This document shows positions 17,311 through 26,458 of a stretch of DNA of 64,000 nucleotides, in pieces (the first letter of the stretch is position 1; the number at the start of each line of letters is the position of its first letter). A program made the translations under genes and the position numbers. The notes beneath the pieces are model-generated. The model worked only from the letters and a program-made list of their open reading frames with translations, had not been told where the DNA came from and made no database searches. Location of the stretch: assembly GCF_000419685.1 (NCBI RefSeq), contig NZ_ATTM01000005.1:62001-126000 (forward strand), given 5' to 3'. The DNA comes from Flavobacterium antarcticum DSM 19726 (lineage in GTDB: Bacteria > Bacteroidota > Bacteroidia > Flavobacteriales > Flavobacteriaceae).

Positions 17311-18058
17311 TGCTTTGGATGGATTCAGTTAATAATTTATAAATATTTCGCTGCATCTTATTTGGTTCTAAAAAGTCCAAATGCGATTCAATCGTTTGTT
17401 GGTCGTTTCTTTTTGCAGGACCTGTTTGTGCTTCAACAGGAGACAATGTTTCGATTTTAGAAGCAGTTTCTTTTATCAAAGATTGTAAAATGCTGAATGG
17501 AATTTGATTTTCTATGCAAATTTCGTTGCCAATTTGGTACAGGTGATTTACAAAATTATTTACGTAAACCGCAGCTACATGAAGTGCTCGTCGCTGTTGT
17601 GAATTAATAATATGTGTTTTCTCTGAAATTACTTGGGCTAATTTTTTCAAGATTTCTAAATCAGCACTGAATTCAGTTTCAATGCAAATTGGAATCTGAG
17701 AAAAATCAACATTCTTGCCTTTTGTAAAAGTCTGCAACGGATAAAAAACACCTCTTCGGTTGTGGTTGCTTATTTGTTCTAAAGAAACGCTTCCCGAAGT
17801 ATGCACTACGAGTTGGTTTTTCAAAGGAAAATGTAAGGAAACTTCAGCAATGGCATCATCTGAAACGGCTATGATAAACAGATCAGTCGGAACTAAATCG
17901 TCCCAATTAGAAGTGAAGTTCAATGATGAATCGATACGATTTCCATCTTCGTAATTCCGAGAATAAACCTGCTCAATAACAACGTCTGATTGCTGCTGGA
18001 ATGCATGAATTAAATGTTGCGCTACATTTCCGTAGCCAATGATAGTGATTTTTACCAT
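17294..18058 (-). CDS. DUF2520 Rossmann-fold oxidoreductase-like protein
   Basis: A 254-residue protein with an N-terminal NAD(P)-binding Rossmann domain (VKITIIGYGNVAQHLIHAF) and the C-terminal DUF2520 helical domain (RALHVAAVYVNNFVNHLYQIG, with LIKETASKI and AQTGPAKRND). It resembles the F420-dependent or 6-phosphogluconate dehydrogenase-like group, but substrate and cofactor are unknown. The pairing with a KdsC-like phosphatase, overlapping by 17 bases, recurs in flavobacteria as far as I recall. Confidence 0.82.
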   Translation of the reverse strand: MVKITIIGYGNVAQHLIHAFQQQSDVVIEQVYSRNYEDGNRIDSSLNFTSNWDDLVPTDLFIIAVSDDAIAEVSLHFPLKNQLVVHTSGSVSLEQISNHNRRGVFYPLQTFTKGKNVDFSQIPICIETEFSADLEILKKLAQVISEKTHIINSQQRRALHVAAVYVNNFVNHLYQIGNEICIENQIPFSILQSLIKETASKIETLSPVEAQTGPAKRNDQQTIESHLDFLEPNKMQRNIYKLLTESIQSNGKEL

Positions 18059-18296
18059 ACCGCAAAATTATTCAAAAAATAAGGATTTATCAGTTATAAT
18101 AATTTCAACCATGCATTTTTTAATTTCAACCATTATAAATTAGTAAAAATCTTGTACAATAGTTCGAAAAACATGTGATTTTCAATGTGACTTAACTTTT
18201 TATCTCCCGAAAATATTTTGGATTTCCCCTATTTCTTTTAAGGATTATTTAAGATTTGGTCGCCTTTTGTTTTAGGACAATGCTAACATTTTTGCG

Positions 18297-18304
18297 TACT
18301 TTTG
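18297..18304 (+). promoter_or_regulatory. -7 element of the CcsBA gene
   Basis: TACTTTTG followed by CAC matches the TAnnTTTG pattern 31 bases before the ATG at 18336. The -33 element is not clear. Confidence 0.5.
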
Positions 18305-18335
18305 CACAACTTATAAAAATCTAATTTCCACTACA

Positions 18336-21300
18336 ATGGATAAAAAAATAGTTTCGGTTCTCGGCTCCATTTTCTTTTCAACACGTTTAATGGCTCTTTT
18401 ATTTGTTTCGTTTGCTGTTGCAATGGCAGCTGGAACTTTTATAGAAAGTAAATACAATACTGATACTGCTCGAATCATGGTTTACAATGCCTGGTGGTTT
18501 GAAGCAATCATGTTTTTATTCATGGTCAATTTCATCGGAAATATCAAGCGTTACCAATTGCATAAAAAAGAAAAATGGGCGTCTTTGCTGCTGCATTTGT
18601 CTTTTATCTTCATTCTTGCAGGTGCTTTTGTTACAAGATACATCAGTCATGAAGGGATGATGCCTATTCGTGAAGGTGAAATGTCAAATGAATTTTTATC
18701 GGACAAAACATTCCTTACTATTTTTGTGGATGGCGAATATTTGGGCGAAATGAAACGCAAGACCCATGAAAATCCACTTTTAATGTCTCCGGCTACGAAT
18801 AATGATTTTTCCATAAATAGTAAATTCGACCAAACACCTTATAAAATTGAATACCAAGATTTCGTAATGGGTGCCACTCAAGAAATCGTTAAAGATGCCA
18901 ATGGAATTGTATATCTGAAAATGGTGGAATCTGGTGATGGTACGCGACACGAACATTATTTAAAATCAGGTGAAGTTGAAAACTTACATAACGTTCTGTT
19001 TTCTTTGAATAAATATGTAAAAGGTGCAATTAACATCAACACAGAAGTACAACCTTATACCATTCAAGCCCCATTTGAAGGCGAGTTTATGCGAATGTCC
19101 GATCAGTTGAAAGGAAAAGTGACAATGAATGACGTCCAACCTTTGATGATGCGATCACTTTATAATTTAGGTGGAGCACAATTTGTGTTTCCTGATCAGC
19201 CGATGAAAGGTAAAGTAGCCTACAAAAGTAATAATGATTACAAAGATGTACGAACAGATGACGCACTTGTGCTAAAAGTTTCTTCTGGAAATGAGGAAAA
19301 GGAAGTAACACTGGTTGGAACGAAAGGAAAAATGGGAGTACCGACTGTAGTAAAAGTGGGCGATTTAGAATTCACTTTGATGTACGGAAGTAAAGTGTAC
19401 AATACGCCATTTAAGGTAAAACTGAATGATTTTATCGCACAGAAATATCCTGGAACAGAGAAAAGTTATTCCACCTTTGAAAGTAAAGTGGAAGTTATTG
19501 ATGGCGAGGAGAAATTTGATTACCATATTTATATGAATCATGTATTGGATTATAGAGGTTATCGGTTTTTTCAAGCGCAATTTGACGAGGACGAAAAAGG
19601 AACGATTTTATCCGTAAACAGTGATTTCTGGGGAACTTGGATTACGTACATTGGCTACTTCTTATTATACTTCGCTATGATGGCAATTATGTTTACCAAA
19701 TATTCTCGTTTTGCAGATATTAAACGAAAATTAGAAAAAGTAAAATTGAAAAAAGCGAAATTGACTGTAATCGTTTTACTATTGAGTTTAAGTGGTTTTG
19801 CACAAGAACCGCATCAGGAAAAACCATTTGACTTAAAATCGATTGATTCTTTAATTCAGAAATATAAAGTTTCAGAAGATCATGCAGGCCGATTTGGTAA
19901 ATTAGTAGTCCAAGATGCAGGAGGTCGAATGAAACCTGTAAATACTTTTTCCTCAGAATTATTGCGAAAAGTGAGTCATTCTGATACGTACAAAGGAATG
20001 AATGCCGATCAGGTTTTCTTGTCGATGACGCAATTTCCAAATGCGTGGTACCAAGTGCAAATGATTTACATGAGTACGGGTAACGATAGTTTGCGTAAAA
20101 TTATTGGAATTCCTGCCGATCAAAAGTTGGCTGCTTTTATTAATTTCTTCGACGAAAAGGGAAATTATAAATTGTCTCCATATTTAGATGCGGCTTACAA
20201 AACGGCGAATCCAAATCAATTTCAAAAAGATTTCGTAGAAACGGATAAGAAAGTAAATCTATTGAGTTCGGCTTTATTTGGAAGTATTTTGAAAATTTTC
20301 CCAATTCCAAATGATGCGAATAACAAATGGGTTTCTTATCCGGAATTAGGAGAGACGAATATTAAAGGAATGGATTCGACTTTCACGAAACAAATTATTC
20401 CTATTTATTTAGCGTCTTTGAGTAATGCCGCGAATACCGGTAAATACAAAGAATCTGATTTTTATCTGGATGGAATTCAAAAATTTCAGAGAAAGTTCGG
20501 ATCGAAAGTAATGCCATCTGATGATAAAATTAGTTGGGAAATTCTGTACAATAAAATAAATATTTTCAAAAATTTGTTTTTCCTCTACATGATTGGAGGA
20601 ATTTTAATGATCCTTTTAGTAGTGGTTAAGATTTTCAACGAGAAAAATAAAGTACTGAAATTCTTGGTCAATTTCATGCATGTTTTTATTGCCGTATTAT
20701 TTTTAGCACATACAGTTGGATTGATAGGAAGATGGTATATTGCTGGTCACGCTCCGTGGAGTAACGCTTATGAGTCCATTGTTTACGTGGCTTGGGCTAC
20801 AATGTTCTTTGGTTTAGCTTTTGACATTAAATCAAAATTGACCGTAGCATCGTCTGCATTTGTAACTTCAATGATTTTAATGGCAGCTTACGCCAACTGG
20901 GTAGATCCTGAAATTGCAACGTTGCAACCGGTGTTAAATTCGTATTGGTTAATGATTCACGTTGCTGTAATCGTGGCCAGTTACGGACCATTTGCTTTAG
21001 GAATGATTTTAGGACTTGTTTCGTTGATATTAATTTTGTGCACAACAGAGAAAAACAAAGTTGTAATGGAATTAAACATCCGAGAAATCACTTACATCAA
21101 TGAGATGGCTTTGACGATTGGACTGATTTTGTTAACCATCGGTAACTTTTTAGGAGGTCAATGGGCTAATGAAAGTTGGGGAAGATACTGGGGTTGGGAT
21201 CCAAAAGAAACGTGGGCTTTGATTAGTATTATGGTTTACGCTTTTGTAATTCACATGCGTTTTGTTCCTGCTTTAAGAGGTAAATGGGTATTCAACTTGA

Positions 21301-21485
21301 TGAGTATGTTTGCGTTCTTGTCCATTTTATTTACCTATTATGGAGTAAATTTCCACTTGGTAGGTTTGCATTCGTATGCAACAGGTGAAGCTAAATCATT
21401 AAGTTGGATTTGGGAAACCGTAATCGTAATTACCATTATTGGCGCGATTAGTTATCCAAAGTATAGAAAGTATTATAAGAAATAG
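18336..21485 (+). CDS. ccsA: Fused cytochrome c biogenesis protein CcsBA (ResB-CcsA)
   Basis: A 1,049-residue inner-membrane haem transporter and cytochrome c synthase (system II). Residues 1 to about 480 are the ResB/CcsB half, with N-terminal spans, a large periplasmic domain and another span before ADIKRKLEKVK. A second periplasmic stretch follows an internal hydrophobic segment, LTVIVLLLSLSGFAQ, which looks like a leftover signal sequence. From about 750 on is the CcsA half. It has His-containing loops (LAHTVGLIGRWYIAGHAPWSN) and the haem-binding Trp-rich WWD signature WGRYWGWDPKETW. The fusion is common in Bacteroidota. A strong terminator follows. Confidence 0.94.
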   Translation: MDKKIVSVLGSIFFSTRLMALLFVSFAVAMAAGTFIESKYNTDTARIMVYNAWWFEAIMFLFMVNFIGNIKRYQLHKKEKWASLLLHLSFIFILAGAFVTRYISHEGMMPIREGEMSNEFLSDKTFLTIFVDGEYLGEMKRKTHENPLLMSPATNNDFSINSKFDQTPYKIEYQDFVMGATQEIVKDANGIVYLKMVESGDGTRHEHYLKSGEVENLHNVLFSLNKYVKGAININTEVQPYTIQAPFEGEFMRMSDQLKGKVTMNDVQPLMMRSLYNLGGAQFVFPDQPMKGKVAYKSNNDYKDVRTDDALVLKVSSGNEEKEVTLVGTKGKMGVPTVVKVGDLEFTLMYGSKVYNTPFKVKLNDFIAQKYPGTEKSYSTFESKVEVIDGEEKFDYHIYMNHVLDYRGYRFFQAQFDEDEKGTILSVNSDFWGTWITYIGYFLLYFAMMAIMFTKYSRFADIKRKLEKVKLKKAKLTVIVLLLSLSGFAQEPHQEKPFDLKSIDSLIQKYKVSEDHAGRFGKLVVQDAGGRMKPVNTFSSELLRKVSHSDTYKGMNADQVFLSMTQFPNAWYQVQMIYMSTGNDSLRKIIGIPADQKLAAFINFFDEKGNYKLSPYLDAAYKTANPNQFQKDFVETDKKVNLLSSALFGSILKIFPIPNDANNKWVSYPELGETNIKGMDSTFTKQIIPIYLASLSNAANTGKYKESDFYLDGIQKFQRKFGSKVMPSDDKISWEILYNKINIFKNLFFLYMIGGILMILLVVVKIFNEKNKVLKFLVNFMHVFIAVLFLAHTVGLIGRWYIAGHAPWSNAYESIVYVAWATMFFGLAFDIKSKLTVASSAFVTSMILMAAYANWVDPEIATLQPVLNSYWLMIHVAVIVASYGPFALGMILGLVSLILILCTTEKNKVVMELNIREITYINEMALTIGLILLTIGNFLGGQWANESWGRYWGWDPKETWALISIMVYAFVIHMRFVPALRGKWVFNLMSMFAFLSILFTYYGVNFHLVGLHSYATGEAKSLSWIWETVIVITIIGAISYPKYRKYYKK

Positions 21486-21502
21486 TATTTCTTTTAGATA
21501 TA

Positions 21503-21538
21503 AAAAAAGGGATTCAATTGTAATTGAATCCCTTTTTT
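21503..21538 (+). terminator. Terminator after the CcsBA gene
   Basis: A perfect 17-base inverted repeat (AAAAAAGGGATTCAATT and its complement) with a T-rich end starts 18 bases after the stop. Confidence 0.9.
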
Positions 21539-21585
21539 GCTTTTAATTATTTATATAAAATACCTTTAAAATTATTTGGGCGTGA

Positions 21586-21680
21586 CCCAAGGGTCGGGTC
21601 TTCCGCTCCCGCTTTTATTGTCTCGCCCAAAAAGGCGATACAATAAAGAGCTCCACTTCAACCCCTCACGCGGAAATCAA
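21586..21680 (-). repeat. Dispersed repeat, inverse copy of the 9694-9816 element
   Basis: Read on the minus strand it runs GATTTCCGCGTGAGG, then GAAGTGGAGCTCTTTATTGT, a hairpin, and AATAAAAGCGGGA followed by CCCGACCC and CGCCCAAAT. All these blocks appear in the same order at 9694-9816. The central hairpin arms are 21617-21627 and 21634-21644. Confidence 0.8.
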
Positions 21681-21730
21681 ATTGTCTATAGAAAATTCAA
21701 TTACTTCTTCTTTCAATTGTTGAAGCAAAT

Positions 21731-21771
21731 AAAAAACCATTAAGACTTAATTCACTTAATGTCTTAATGGT
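21731..21771 (-). terminator. Terminator after the sigma/anti-sigma operon
   Basis: ACCATTAAGAC and GTCTTAATGGT pair perfectly, with a T run on the minus strand, about 60 bases past the anti-sigma stop. Confidence 0.75.
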
Positions 21772-21828
21772 ATTAATACAATTTCTTAAAGTTTTCGACT
21801 CTTTTAAATTGGTTTTTTTTTAAAATAT

Positions 21829-22620
21829 TTAGACTTTTCCCAAAGTGTACAATTGTTCTAATGTAGGAGATACACTTCCTCCTGCTGGTTCTAAAGTAAT
21901 TCCAAAAGCTTCTGCTCCACTGGCATTGTTAACTGCAAAAAGACGCGAATCGTTTGCTTTAAAATTATCTAAAAGACCAATGCTTGTAGGTGTAAGTGGA
22001 TCTAGTTTTAATGCCCAAACTTGGTACACAAATCCTTCAGGAGGTTCTGGCAATCCTGCCGCATCTACGTAAACCGTCTGTGTGCCTTGATTCCAATACA
22101 CTTTTGCGGTAGATTCTGGCGAAACCGCTTGACCTCCAAGAGCGACAACCGTGTTGTTCTGGTCACGAACAACTGCTAATAAACTTTCGGTTTGCGTTTG
22201 ATTTAATTTTACGGTGTTTAATTGTTTCGACAACGTATCATTTTCAGTTTCAACAGAGGCAATTTGGTTTTTAGCCGAATCCAATTGCGTGTATTGCCAT
22301 GCAAATCCAGCCATCAGTAATACGGCTGCAGCCCAACCAATGTAAGACATTGCATTGCTTTTTGGTTTCATTTCCACCACTTTTGGTGCGTGTTTTTCAA
22401 TCAAGCTTGCTTTTATTCTGTCGTAATTGGACGCCGAAAGATACGGTGCCATACTATACGACAAGCTAATCACGGCTTTCTCAATTGAAATAATTTCGTC
22501 CTGAATTTCAGGATGTTTTTCTGCCATTTGGGCTACTTCTGCAGTTTCTGATTCGCTTAGCGTACCAAAAACGTAGAGTTCTAAAATACCCGATTCGATA
22601 TATGCTCTAACTTCCATCAT
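21829..22620 (-). CDS. Anti-sigma factor, RskA family
   Basis: A 263-residue membrane anti-sigma factor. Residues 1 to about 75 form a cytoplasmic sigma-binding domain (ESGILELYVFGTLSESETAEVAQM is the typical anchored start). One transmembrane helix at about 95-112 (MSYIGWAAAVLLMAGFAWQY) is followed by a coiled segment and a C-terminal RskA domain (YWNQGTQTVYVDAAGLPEPPEGFVYQVWAL). The ATG overlaps the sigma factor stop as ATGA, so the two are cotranslated. It should hold the ECF factor inactive until released by an envelope signal, probably by proteolysis. Confidence 0.92.
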   Translation of the reverse strand: MMEVRAYIESGILELYVFGTLSESETAEVAQMAEKHPEIQDEIISIEKAVISLSYSMAPYLSASNYDRIKASLIEKHAPKVVEMKPKSNAMSYIGWAAAVLLMAGFAWQYTQLDSAKNQIASVETENDTLSKQLNTVKLNQTQTESLLAVVRDQNNTVVALGGQAVSPESTAKVYWNQGTQTVYVDAAGLPEPPEGFVYQVWALKLDPLTPTSIGLLDNFKANDSRLFAVNNASGAEAFGITLEPAGGSVSPTLEQLYTLGKV

Positions 22621-23147
22621 ACTTGTAAAAAGTTTCTTAAATCATTAATGCAATTTCTATTTTGCGTTTTGACCGTTCCCAATGGAATTTCAAGTTCGTC
22701 CGAAGCTTCCTGTTGGGTATAACCTTTAAAAAATAATAGGTTAATTATTTGGATGCACTTTGGCTTTAACTTCTTTACAAATTCTTGAATTCCAATGCTG
22801 TCGATCATGTGCGACAGTTTGTTACTGTCGTCAAGTAGATGTACGAAATTATCAGAAGATAAGTTTTTTTTGCTATTGTTAAATCCTTTAGAACGTAATT
22901 TATCGATGGTTGTATTTCGAGCAATATTGATAATCCAGGTAAAGAATCTTCCTTTACTGACGTTATACTGTTCGATGTTTTTCCAAATTTTTACAAATAC
23001 TTCTTGCAATACATCTTCCGCTTCCTCACGGTCGTTTATCAAATTATAAATAACGCCGTACAGATTTTTAGAATACATATCATACATTAAAGTAAAAGCC
23101 TTGTCGTCTTTTTTTAAGATTAAAGGCAGTAATTCTTCTTGTGTCAT
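22617..23147 (-). CDS. ECF-family RNA polymerase sigma factor
   Basis: A 176-residue alternative sigma factor with region 2 (AFTLMYDMYSKNLYGVIYNLINDREEAEDVLQEVFVKIW, then FFTWIINIARNTTIDKLRS) and region 4 (LLFFKGYTQQEASDELEIPLGTVKTQNRNCINDLR, a helix-turn-helix for -35 recognition). With an RskA-type anti-sigma behind it, it resembles the SigK/RskA group. Targets are unknown; the divergent glutathione peroxidase gene 195 bases away is one candidate. Confidence 0.93.
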   Translation of the reverse strand: MTQEELLPLILKKDDKAFTLMYDMYSKNLYGVIYNLINDREEAEDVLQEVFVKIWKNIEQYNVSKGRFFTWIINIARNTTIDKLRSKGFNNSKKNLSSDNFVHLLDDSNKLSHMIDSIGIQEFVKKLKPKCIQIINLLFFKGYTQQEASDELEIPLGTVKTQNRNCINDLRNFLQV

Positions 23148-23341
23148 GATGTCGAGTTTGTTTGTTTCATAAACATTTTTTTAAAGGTAATTTAAAGATA
23201 GATAAAATCAAGCTATTTCGGTGTCTCGAAGCTTAATTTAAACGCGGATTGAAATCTTTAACTAATGTTGAATGAAAATTTTAAGGTTACTTTCACAAAA
23301 CTAGCAGGAGGTTTGTTTAATTTTATAAAAAATATGAACTC

Positions 23342-23932
23342 ATGAAAAATTTATTCTTTCTCGCATTTACAGCACTTTCGTTAGTAAGTTGTATGGACAA
23401 TAATGCTCAAAATAAAAACACGTCAGCGGTTAAAACAGATCAAACAATGGAAAAACAAAGCATCTATCAATTTAAAGTAACGGATTTAACAGGCAAAGAA
23501 TTCGATTTTGCTTCGTTGAAAGGCAAGAAAATTCTAGTGGTAAACACGGCTTCAAAATGCGGATTGACACCACAATATGAAAATTTGCAAACGATTTACG
23601 ACCAATATAAAGACAAAAATTTAGTGATTATTGGTTTTCCTGCGAATAATTTTGCATCTCAAGAACCAGGAACAAGTGGTGAAATCGCAGAGTTTTGCAA
23701 GCAGAATTACGGAGTTACTTTCCCAATGATGGACAAAATTTCTGTAAAAGGAGCTGACATGGCGCCAATTTACCAGTTCTTAACCAAGAAAAGTAAAAAC
23801 GGTTTAGAAGATTCAGAAGTGCAATGGAACTTTCAAAAATACTTAATTGACGAAAACGGCCATTTAGCGAAAGTAGTTAGTCCAAAAACATTACCGACAG
23901 ATCCTGAAATTGTAGATTGGATTAAAGCTTAA
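23342..23932 (+). CDS. Glutathione peroxidase-like lipoprotein (thiol peroxidase)
   Basis: A 196-residue peroxidase with a lipoprotein signal (FTALSLVSC, Cys17) that would place it in the envelope. The peroxidatic Cys is in VVNTASKCGLTPQYENL. GFPANNFASQEPG replaces the FPCNQF of classical enzymes, so the usual active-site Gln is Asn. The Trp-Asn pair is in WNFQKYLID, and a possible resolving Cys is in EFCKQNYG. Such enzymes usually use thioredoxin to reduce hydrogen peroxide or lipid peroxides. It is divergent from the ECF sigma gene. Confidence 0.92.
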   Translation: MKNLFFLAFTALSLVSCMDNNAQNKNTSAVKTDQTMEKQSIYQFKVTDLTGKEFDFASLKGKKILVVNTASKCGLTPQYENLQTIYDQYKDKNLVIIGFPANNFASQEPGTSGEIAEFCKQNYGVTFPMMDKISVKGADMAPIYQFLTKKSKNGLEDSEVQWNFQKYLIDENGHLAKVVSPKTLPTDPEIVDWIKA

Positions 23933-23973
23933 TAAGAATATAGATAATAGAATAAAGAATATAGATTGTGAAG

Positions 23974-24016
23974 AACAGAAAATGGAGATTAAAAATCGAT
24001 GTTTTCTGTTTTTTTA
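23974..24016 (+). terminator. Terminator after the peroxidase gene
   Basis: AACAGAAAA (23974-23982) and TTTTCTGTT (24002-24010) pair across a long loop and are followed by T. Confidence 0.6.
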
Positions 24017-24086
24017 TGCACCAATGTTGCGCAACTGACCATGAAAAAAACTGACCAGTGAACACTCACCACAAAGTTGCTCAAAC

Positions 24087-24126
24087 TTACAACCTAGAAC
24101 ATACAACCTACAACCTTCAACCTTCC
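24087..24126. repeat. Degenerate short repeat of CAACCT units
   Basis: Four close copies of a CAACCTN-type heptamer precede the stop of the acetyltransferase gene. It looks like simple-sequence intergenic DNA without evident function. Confidence 0.55.
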
Positions 24127-24620
24127 TAAAGCTTAAGTGTCATCAAATTCGCATCTAGCCAACGGTCAAATTTAAAACCAACTTCCTTTAAAATGCCCAT
24201 CGATTGAAAGCCAAAACGTTCATGAAATTTAATGCTATTTTCATTTGAAGCATCAATAACGCCGATCATAATGTGGTAATTTTCTTCTTTTGCGGTGTCA
24301 ATCAATTTTTGCAATAAAAGTGCTCCGATTCCTTTTCCAGCAAAACCTTCCTTTACATAAACAGAATGTTCAACAGTGAATCGATAGCCAATTTTAGTTC
24401 TAAACGTATCGTACGTTCCAAATCCTAAAATTTCATTGTTTGATTCGATAACAAATGTAGGAAAGCCGTTTGCTTTTTTAGTTTCAAAAATTAGCGCTTG
24501 TTGTTCTAAAGTTCGTGCATCATAATCATAAATTGAAGTTGTATTTGCAATAGCGTGATTTACAATTTCTAAAATTGAATCAAGGTCGGATTGTGTTGCT
24601 TTACGAAGAGTATATTCCAT
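24126..24620 (-). CDS. GNAT N-acetyltransferase, phosphinothricin acetyltransferase-like
   Basis: A 164-residue acetyl-CoA-dependent N-acetyltransferase. The fold is complete: TLRKATQSDLDSILEIVNHAIANTTSIYD at the start, the acetyl-CoA-binding region VYVKEGFAGKGIGALLLQKLI (Q/RxxGxG/A type), and DASNENSIKFHERFGFQSMGILKEVGFKFDRW at the end. This arrangement is closest to the Pat/Bar or MnaT group acting on small amines or amino acids such as methionine sulfone. The natural substrate is not determinable here. Confidence 0.88.
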   Translation of the reverse strand: MEYTLRKATQSDLDSILEIVNHAIANTTSIYDYDARTLEQQALIFETKKANGFPTFVIESNNEILGFGTYDTFRTKIGYRFTVEHSVYVKEGFAGKGIGALLLQKLIDTAKEENYHIMIGVIDASNENSIKFHERFGFQSMGILKEVGFKFDRWLDANLMTLKL

Positions 24621-24776
24621 GAAAAAGTATTAATTTTTTTGTTGAACTATTTTAGTGAGCTTTAACTTTTGAAAAATCTTCAACAAATTCAAAATTACTA
24701 TTTAGCGGACTAAATCCATCGTTCAACACTGTTAAATTTAATCCTAAACCATACGGCACTTCAAAGGTATATTTAG

Positions 24777-24784
24777 TAAATTTG
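24777..24784 (+). promoter_or_regulatory. -7 element of menD
   Basis: TAAATTTG overlaps the upstream in-frame TTG at 24782, which argues that the true menD start is the ATG at 24803. Confidence 0.55.
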
Positions 24785-24802
24785 TATTTCAAATTCAGTT
24801 CT

Positions 24803-26458
24803 ATGATTTATCCGAAAATTCCTTTGGCACAAAGTATTATTGAGATATTTGCCGCACGAGGAATCCATCAAATTGTCATTTCTCCAGGTTCTCGAAATGC
24901 GCCTCTAACCATCGGTTTTGCAAGTAACAATACCTTCGAATGTTTAAGTATCGCTGATGAACGTTCAGCTGCTTTTTTCGCTTTAGGAATTGCGCAACAA
25001 ACTCAAAAACCGGTGGCGCTTTTGTGTACTTCAGGTTCGGCATTGCTGAATTATTATCCCTCTTTCGCGGAAGCTTTTTTCAGTCAAATTCCGTTAATCG
25101 TAGTTTCCGCAGATCGTCCCCACGATAAAATTGATATTGGCGACGGCCAAACCATTCGCCAAGAAAATGTTTTTGCAAATCATAGTTTGTTCAATGCCAA
25201 TTTGAATGAAAATGTTTCTATTGAAAACGACCAACTCATTAATGAAGCCATTTCAAAAGCGATTTTAGAAAAAGGTCCAGTTCACATCAATGTTCCTTTC
25301 GAAGAACCTCTATATGAAACTACGGAAGATTTAGTGGTGAAAAGTGAAATTATTTCTGAAATCCAACCCGTTCTAGAATCAGAAAATTTGTCTAAATTTG
25401 CAAAAAAATGGAATGCTGCAACTAAAAAATTAGTGTTAGTTGGCGTGAATTTCCCAAAAGCAATTCAGCAAAATATAATTGATTGGTTGGCAAATGATCC
25501 TTCGATCGTTGTGTTGACGGAAACGACATCCAACTTGCACGACGAAACTTTTATCAATAATATTGACACCATTATTACGCCTTTTACAGCAGAAGATTTC
25601 GCGCATTTTCAACCTGAAATTCTAGTAACTTTTGGCGGAATGGTAGTTTCAAAACGGATTAAAGCATTTTTACGAAAGTACAAACCAACAGAACATTGGC
25701 ACATTGATCCATTCAGGGCGTACGATACTTTTGGCGCTTTGACGCATCATTTCAAAACAGAACCTAATTTATTTTTTGAGCAATTTATACCGCTTTCGCA
25801 AAATGTAGAAAGTAATTATAAATCAGAAATAGATGGAATTAAGAAACTGCGTCAGATGAAGCAGGATATTTATTTATCGAAAATTCCATTTTCAGACTTC
25901 AAAGCTTTTGAGTTGATAATGCCGCATTTGCCGCAAAATTCGATGTTGCAAATTAGTAATAGTTCACCGATTCGTTATGCACAGTTAATTGATATTCATC
26001 CGAGTATAAGTGTTTTCTGTAACCGCGGAACAAGCGGAATTGACGGTTCGAGTTCAACGGCAATTGGAGCTGCTTTTGCGTCAACTCAGCAAACTGTTTT
26101 GATAACCGGTGACATCAGTTTTCTGTACGATAGTAATGCTTTATGGAATCAATACATTCCTAAGAACTTTAAAATTATTCTTGTGAATAATGGAGGAGGA
26201 GGAATCTTTAGGATTTTGCCAGGTCACGAAGAAACGCCCGTTTTCAATCGGTTTTTTGAAACATCGCATTGTTTTACCGGCGAACATTTAGCTAAAATGT
26301 TTCAGTTCAATTATTATACGGCTTCAAACGAAACTAATTTAAAGGAGAATTTAGAAACGTTCTTTTCGGAAAATGACAAACCTGCGATTTTAGAAGTCTT
26401 TACACCTACTTTATTAAATGATGGTATTTTGCTTCAGTTTTTTAAGGAGTTAGTTTAA
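24803..26458 (+). CDS. menD: SEPHCHC synthase (menaquinone biosynthesis)
   Basis: A thiamine-diphosphate enzyme of about 551 residues that joins isochorismate and 2-oxoglutarate in menaquinone synthesis. I use the ATG at 24803, since the upstream TTG lies inside the -7 element. The N-terminal domain shows VISPGSRNAPLTIGF and DERSAAFFALGIAQQTQKPVALLCTSGSALLNYYP, with the catalytic Glu region near DERSAA. The C-terminal ThDP domain shows FCNRGTSGIDGSSSTAIGAA, GDISFLYDSNAL and IILVNNGGGGIFRILPG. It is the first of four menaquinone genes on this strand. Confidence 0.96.
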   Translation: MIYPKIPLAQSIIEIFAARGIHQIVISPGSRNAPLTIGFASNNTFECLSIADERSAAFFALGIAQQTQKPVALLCTSGSALLNYYPSFAEAFFSQIPLIVVSADRPHDKIDIGDGQTIRQENVFANHSLFNANLNENVSIENDQLINEAISKAILEKGPVHINVPFEEPLYETTEDLVVKSEIISEIQPVLESENLSKFAKKWNAATKKLVLVGVNFPKAIQQNIIDWLANDPSIVVLTETTSNLHDETFINNIDTIITPFTAEDFAHFQPEILVTFGGMVVSKRIKAFLRKYKPTEHWHIDPFRAYDTFGALTHHFKTEPNLFFEQFIPLSQNVESNYKSEIDGIKKLRQMKQDIYLSKIPFSDFKAFELIMPHLPQNSMLQISNSSPIRYAQLIDIHPSISVFCNRGTSGIDGSSSTAIGAAFASTQQTVLITGDISFLYDSNALWNQYIPKNFKIILVNNGGGGIFRILPGHEETPVFNRFFETSHCFTGEHLAKMFQFNYYTASNETNLKENLETFFSENDKPAILEVFTPTLLNDGILLQFFKELV

